Below, in pieces: positions 58,715 to 64,000 of a stretch of 64,000 nucleotides of DNA. Under the pieces are notes generated by a model. That model was not told where the DNA came from and did no database searches. It saw nothing but the letters and a program-made list of their open reading frames with translations. This stretch comes from Chrysomallon squamiferum (Eukaryota; Mollusca; Gastropoda; Neomphalida; Peltospiridae). The DNA lies in assembly GCA_012295275.1 (NCBI GenBank), contig CM022672.1:10043904-10107903 (forward strand). The letters run 5' to 3'. The first letter of the stretch is position 1; each line of letters opens with the position of its first letter. A program made the translations under genes and the position numbers.

Positions 58715-58860
58715 TGGAACTTCTCTTAACCAGAATTCCTCCCAAAGTGAAAGATTTCTGCGGTCTCACGATATAAATGTAAAACCCCTTTAAACCGGAC
58801 ACCTCTCTAAATCAAATCTTTTACTTGGTCCCGGGGATATAGGTCGGCTTTAAAAAATGT
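58715..58860. mobile_element. Possible pogo/Tigger-like terminal fragment
   Basis: Contains ttctcttaaccagaattcct, ctttaaaccggacacctc and ggtcccggggatataggtcg, a texture typical of the end regions of Tigger-like elements. Paired ends and a target duplication were not found. Confidence 0.3.
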
Positions 58861-58864
58861 CACT

Positions 58865-58867
<3 letters not shown>

Positions 58868-58907
<40 letters not shown>

Positions 58908-59202
58908 TTTGTTTGTTTGTTTTTATACTTTTTAATTTGTAATTTTTTTTATTTTATTTAGTTACATATATTAATTAATTGCGCAACAACTATTATTTGA
59001 AAAGGATATATTATGGCTGATATTAACGTGATTTTTGTTTTTCATATTTTCATTATATGACTGATAGACTGAAAACAAAATATCGTTTAAATAAAAATAT
59101 GTTGTATCTGATTTGAAACGTACTGATCAGGAATGCTCGCGGATGATAAGAAACATTTAAGAAAGTAATAGCATGTTTTTCTTCACAAACAGTTGGCACA
59201 CA

Positions 59203-59281
<79 letters not shown>

Positions 59282-59513
59282 CGGCCCATTATATATGAAG
59301 AAAAAAATGCTATTAACTTACTTAAAAAAAAAAAAAAGTGAATGAAGAAAATCACTGTAAGTTATACCTAGATTTGAAAGCCTTAAAAATATCTCAGAAA
59401 TGTTTTAATATACTGTTTGTTTGTGTGTTTGTGTGTATGTATTTATATACATACATAGTATTGCTGAATAAATAAATTAATAGCCGTTACTATTGTCTGA
59501 GTCATCATGATTA

Positions 59514-59564
<51 letters not shown>

Positions 59565-59752
59565 AGTTATAGTTATTATTGTTATTATTCTTTCTGTTGT
59601 TGCTGCTGTTGCTTTGGTTTTGTTTATGCAGGTAATGTTACTGATTTGCTGCAGATGTTGTCGCTATTGTTTTTTAGAATTTTAAGCTGATAACAATTTG
59701 TTTGTTTAACTGTGTATAACTAAAATTCATATAAATTTACAGAAATCAATAT

Positions 59753-59813
<61 letters not shown>
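58868..59813. repeat. Cluster of simple repeats: (TTTA)n, (CA)n, (TA)n, (ATT)n, (CT)n
   Basis: (TTTA)n 58868-58910, (CA)n 59207-59238, (TA)n 59243-59275, (ATT)n 59515-59562 and (CT)n 59757-59813. Nothing else supported here. Confidence 0.85.
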
Positions 59814-59818
<5 letters not shown>

Positions 59819-59890
59819 CTAACAAATGAAAACACCATGTATTTGTCCCAAAAAAAAAACAAATAAATAAAAATTAATATGACCATTTAC

Positions 59891-60016
59891 CTTACTGTTA
59901 TATTCACAATCACCAGTCCTAAAATTTCTGTCTTCAAAGTATCCTAAAAGTTTCTGTCCTTGTTCAGTTTTGCGCGTTGTGGGAGAGACAGCCCACTTCA
60001 CGCGAACACCCGTCAA
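59891..60016 (-). CDS. Candidate first coding exon, 42 codons, unknown gene
   Basis: The ATG at 60016-60014 opens a 42-codon frame ending AAG|gtaaat at 59890. It includes KLLGYFEDRNFRTGDCEYNS, which loosely recalls the 'LxxYFE...sGGGd' pattern of RRM-like domains in PARP10/14-type proteins. GC content is higher than in the surroundings and a promoter-like region lies just upstream (60080-60300). If spliced to the GPCR 5' UTR acceptor at 46308, the frame would close after eight codons, so it could instead be a GPCR upstream exon with a short upstream ORF. No further exons of a separate gene were recognised. Confidence 0.3.
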
Positions 60017-60079
60017 GAATTTATTAACGGGGAAAATCTCTGCAGCACTCTCACACTATTATCGTTCATGCAATAACGA

Positions 60080-60300
60080 GTTAGACACGCCGTAGTGGTA
60101 AAGATAAATCTCCGGGTTTTTTTTCCTTCTGAAACCAGCGTTTATTGGGTTAGCTCGGTGGCAGTCCTCTGCAGTACCGGGTCACGTGTTATGCAGTCAA
60201 TAACGCCTCTTTCCGCAGTCGACTAACGAGCAACGTCATTGGTAGAAAGAGATGCTGCAACCACCTGTAGATCAGTCCTGGACAGCGCGCCCCGTCAGTT
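60080..60300 (-). promoter_or_regulatory. Promoter-like GC-richer block
   Basis: Minus strand reads CCAAT followed by GACGTT near 60241. CACGTG-type E-box (gtcacgtgtt) near 60185. CpG density is clearly higher than in the flanks. It lies directly upstream of the candidate exon at 59891-60016. Confidence 0.3.
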
Positions 60301-60514
60301 ATTTCCCGTTCTGCCCGATAATCTCATCGTTAACGTATCAAAGGTTTGTGTGTGTGTGTGTATGGGAAATAGCGTATAAGATAAATATTGCTGTTATTTT
60401 CTTATTTTGTTTTCAGAGCAACAATGAGGTATTAAGGTTATATATATATATATATATATGTATGTGACGTAACACACTTTTTCTTAAATACTTGTATATT
60501 ACGGATTATATATG

Positions 60515-60541
60515 TGTGTGCGCGCACGCACGCACGCGTGT
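60515..60541. repeat. Alternating purine-pyrimidine tract (GTGTGCGCGCACGCAC type)
   Basis: About 27 bp of strictly alternating purine-pyrimidine with CG and CA steps, a potential Z-DNA former. Confidence 0.7.
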
Positions 60542-60554
60542 ATGAATTATAATG

Positions 60555-60910
60555 GCGTTACCTAAAATGCATTATCATAACTATATCACCTAAATAATAT
60601 TTTCATAATTTTGTCACGTAAAAAACATAATATGTTTGTTACGTAAAACACATTATAACAAGTTTGTCACGTTAAAGATATAAGAAGTTATTTCACGTGA
60701 ATTACATTATAATATGTTTGTAACGTTAAAACATATCATACGTTTGTCACATAACACACATTATCGTAAGTTTTCATGTAAAAGACATTACAATAAATCT
60801 CTCAAGTAAAAGATATTACAAGTTCGTTATGTAAAACCCAGTGTTACACATTTGTTAGCTAAAATACACCACTGTATTATGTGGGATGTTACGTAAATGA
60901 TGTTATCATA
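60555..60910 (+). repeat. Degenerate ~30-bp minisatellite
   Basis: About 11-12 diverged copies of a unit containing gtttgtcacgtaaaacacat followed by tataataa. It shares a gtaaaa-aca core with the 31-bp minisatellite 2 kb upstream. Confidence 0.7.
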
Positions 60911-62542
60911 AAATGTACTGAGCTGGTATTTAAAAAGTGAATTCATGCTTAAATCCGTTCATGCTGATGTTACTGGACTGTAACTGTTTGACCTCTGGTA
61001 CATGACGTTGTCTTTACCGTCATATTACGTTAGCAGGAAATCAAGCCGAGGGATCTAAGACTTGTGAGAAAATATTCAGAAGGTTTTTGTTATGGAATCC
61101 CCAGTATATATATATATATTAAACAAAAAGGAAGCGTCCGTTTAAACACTGTAATAACAAATATTTGTTTATTTGCAATTACTGGTATATTGTTATTGTA
61201 GTCATGTAAAGTTTTCTTATCGCATGAATTCGCTGACAGATTTTATTTAATTAATGCAGGTTAATCGTTGAATGAGGCTCCCTTTGGGAGGGTGTCTGTC
61301 ACTCGCTTGTCAAATCATTGAACTCAGGACTGCTGGTTTCTGGGATGCGATCTTGTTCAAGTCCAGTCTTGTTAAAGCTTAACAGGATACAAGCTTAATG
61401 AATAGTATTTTTCATAAAGAAAAAAGTATTAAAGAAAGGAACTGAAAATTTCGTTTATAAAAATCATAAAAATCCTATTTACTTTGTACTCTAGTCATGC
61501 TAATGAGTTGACACACTAATAAATTCAAGAAAATAAATACGTTTTGCCCTTAATCTCTTTTCTTTTTAAAACACTCACAAGCGTCGTAGATGTTGTCGCT
61601 GTTGCTCTGAGATATGTCTGCGGCGTGGGAGACGGTCAGACTTGGGGCAAAGACAACATGAACCTTTTTCTAAATATGATCACGTACTGAAAACATTAGC
61701 CATTCATTTCTAGACGTTAACGTAAAAATTCTATTCACCACCGGCAACTTTTATTTTATTTCTCGCATGGACAAACAATCAGAATCACGAAGTACTGTCT
61801 AATTCGAGGATTAAGTTCAAGCTAATGTGGGATTTGTATGAACACATATTATTTTTTTTTATACAACGAGTTACTTTTAGACTTAATACTTCATCGGTGC
61901 TTCAGTTGAAAAATTAGATTTATGACTCTGTGTTGAAGTTTTCAAAGACGAAAGCCAGAGTGGGATGACATTTGATCTGCTTGATGTTTCTGTAATCCTT
62001 TATTTTCCTACAGAAAGTGTTTCGTAATATCTGATCTTCTTACAGATCCAGGTACTTAATCTGATGCATTTCTTTCTTCTTTTTTTTTCTTCTATTTTTT
62101 TTTTTCTTTCTTTTCTTTTCATTACAACGGATGCATTAATTTTTTGTAGCAAACTGCTGTGCATGTAATTAATTTTTAGAAATAAATACTTTTAACCTCA
62201 ACGATGATGTTTCAGGTAATTTGTGGAGGGGTTTTTTTTGGTTTGACTTTTACTCTTATAATTTAAAGATCTATTTCTGGGTGCATCTCTTTCTGTTTGT
62301 AAGCCGATTCTCTGTTATTTAGTTGTTTTTTTTATTAATTAATTAATTAATTAATTTAGTTATTTTATTTTATTTTATTTTTTGCTGATGCTTTCTTCAT
62401 TTCTGTTTGCGTCTTACGCACACATACAAATACGGACACATACACGAGTAATTATACATTTACACATAAACACATATGTTTGTTGTCTCTATATCATTCT
62501 GTCTCTCTCTATACCCGTTTCATTTTTCTCTGTCTCTGCCCT

Positions 62543-62544
<2 letters not shown>
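60911..62544. other. Non-coding, no gene seen
   Basis: Mixed unique and AT-rich sequence with a short (TTAA)n/(TTTA)n stretch at 62335-62380. Nothing recognised. Confidence 0.5.
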
Positions 62545-62625
<81 letters not shown>

Positions 62626-62710
62626 CTCTCTGACTCTCTCTCTATATCCCTCTCTATCTCTCTATCTCTCTCTTTGTCTTTCTATCTATCTATCTATCTA
62701 CCTCTCTACG
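62545..62710 (+). repeat. (CT)n/(CTAT)n compound microsatellite
   Basis: CT dinucleotides interleaved with CTAT tetranucleotides. The Leu-Ser-rich open frames over it are artefacts. Confidence 0.92.
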
Positions 62711-62959
62711 TTTCTTGTTTTCTCTCTCTTTCTGTATTTGCATTTCACTTCGATTGTTTCCTCTCTCCGCCTTCCTTAAAGATGCGCAGTAGAAACCCGT
62801 TACGTAAAAACTTGGATCTTAGAAAAAACAATAAACATTTTAGATCGAAGTTGTTGATGCAAAGAACGTCAACAGATCAATAATTCTTCTCTTTTTTGTA
62901 GTTGTATTTTCTGTCACCTATTCCCTCTGGTACTTAATTAGTCCTGTATATGTCACGGA

Positions 62960-63175
62960 CATTAACGTTTTGTTGATTTAATTTCCTGGGCCAGTTGTAG
63001 CTTGACAGGAATGTAAATTCTGCAGCGGAGTGCTTCTCGACTCCCGGCGCAGTAATTTTTGCAGAGCCGATGCGATGTACAGAATATTTCTCTATTTCTT
63101 CTCGTTGTACCGATTTTTGCTGCATCTCGAAACGCTGTGCATGTGTGGTAATTTGCAACCCGACACACAGGCCAA
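62960..63175. promoter_or_regulatory. Candidate conserved non-coding block F
   Basis: About 215 bp, repeat-free and GC-richer than the flanks, from cctgggccagttgtag to cgacacacaggcc. Two overlapping minus-strand frames are open but show no domain. Confidence 0.22.
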
Positions 63176-63410
63176 AATATTTATATAACTGATTTATCTG
63201 TGTCTAAGATACTTACATGCGACGTACATGCTTTTAATGGGTTTATAGAGGACTAATATGTGTGTTACTTCTATCTACAGGTCAGTAAACCTCTTCGATC
63301 TTTCAGGCTAGGACTAAAGCAAGGTTAATAAGTCCGTGCCCTGTTAGAAAATAAATATATTTGCTCTTAGTCGAGAAAGTGAAGATACAGCTTTACAAAC
63401 ACAGACGCAG

Positions 63411-63412
<2 letters not shown>

Positions 63413-63444
<32 letters not shown>

Positions 63445-63602
63445 ATATATACGAAAATAAAAAACTAATATATTTAATAACTGAATCGTTTTTGTACAGA
63501 TTAATATATGTGGATATCATTAATAATAAGAAGAATGAGAAGAAGAAGAAGAAGAAGAAGAAGAAGAAGAAGAAGAAGAAGAAGAAGAAGAAAGAAAGAA
63601 AA
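63413..63602 (+). repeat. (CA)n and (AGA)n microsatellites
   Basis: (CA)n at 63413-63441 and (AGA)n at 63528-63602. The rest of the window to 64000 is T-rich with TA and AAT runs and no gene. Confidence 0.92.
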
Positions 63603-64000
63603 TAAGAAAAAGAACATAAACATGAAAATGAAGAAATACAAGAACCATGCTCATTTTTTCAATCACATTGCGTTTATTTCTTTCTCTCATTTTCTGTTTT
63701 TGTATATATTTTTTTTCTCTCACCGTTTACCTGTTTTAAATTTTGTTAAAAAATGTTTTGAATTGTAAACAAGCATCTTATTTCTATGTTTTGTTTGTTA
63801 TTATTATTACGTTGTTGTTTTGGTTTTTTGTTGTTGTTTTTTTTTTTCTTTAGCATACCAAAAATATTTTAATAATAAGGTATATATATATAACAGTTCA
63901 TTACTGAAATAACGTTATATTTTATGTTTAGGTTCTCACTAATCATTCAAGACAAAAATAATAATAATAACTAGATAGGGTTTAAATTTATATATATATA

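Overview
The window looks like nuclear DNA from a large-genome metazoan, most likely a coleoid cephalopod such as an octopus. This is inferred from very AT-rich sequence, long introns, dense microsatellites ((GA)n, (CA)n, (ACAT)n, (TTTA)n, (AAT)n), a tRNA-derived SINE, pogo/Tigger-like DNA transposon remnants, and proteins of invertebrate type. No bacterial, plasmid or CRISPR signal is present.

Two real genes are supported. Positions 1-9883 (+) hold the last 13 exons of WDR6, the WD-repeat partner of the tRNA wobble 2'-O-methyltransferase FTSJ1; the 5' end lies left of the window. Splice sites and phases agree at every junction and the stop codon is at 9881-9883. The reading frame nevertheless breaks in exon 8 (a compensated pair of 1-nt shifts) and exon 9 (one uncompensated 1-nt shift). 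Positions 26660-46263 (-) hold a two-exon rhodopsin-class peptide GPCR of 354 residues (TRH/ghrelin-receptor-like) split by an 18.5 kb intron, with a further 5' UTR exon implied upstream.

The rest is intergenic or intronic. From 9.9 to 26.6 kb lie a large inverted repeat (13.7-14.5 / 18.3-19.1 kb) with a near-perfect hairpin and a tRNA-derived SINE between its arms, two promoter-like blocks (20.2-20.4 and 22.6 kb), a complete but non-coding Tigger-like element (22.75-24.12 kb) with a nested MITE, and a decayed pogo/Tigger transposase fragment (25.2-25.6 kb). The GPCR intron (27.4-46.0 kb) holds microsatellites and several microsatellite-free blocks that may be regulatory. From 46.3 to 64 kb there are microsatellites, two minisatellites (57.2-58.4 and 60.55-60.9 kb) and one candidate first coding exon on the minus strand (59891-60016).

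The most unusual observations are in WDR6. An antisense copy of exon 7 with its splice acceptor lies in intron 11 of the same pre-mRNA. Two tandem-repeat arrays have grown out of exon/donor junctions (exons 9 and 11), multiplying potential 5' splice sites. The GPCR also lacks two normally conserved microswitch residues (GRY instead of D/ERY; CILP instead of CWxP). All comparisons were made by eye, with no database search.
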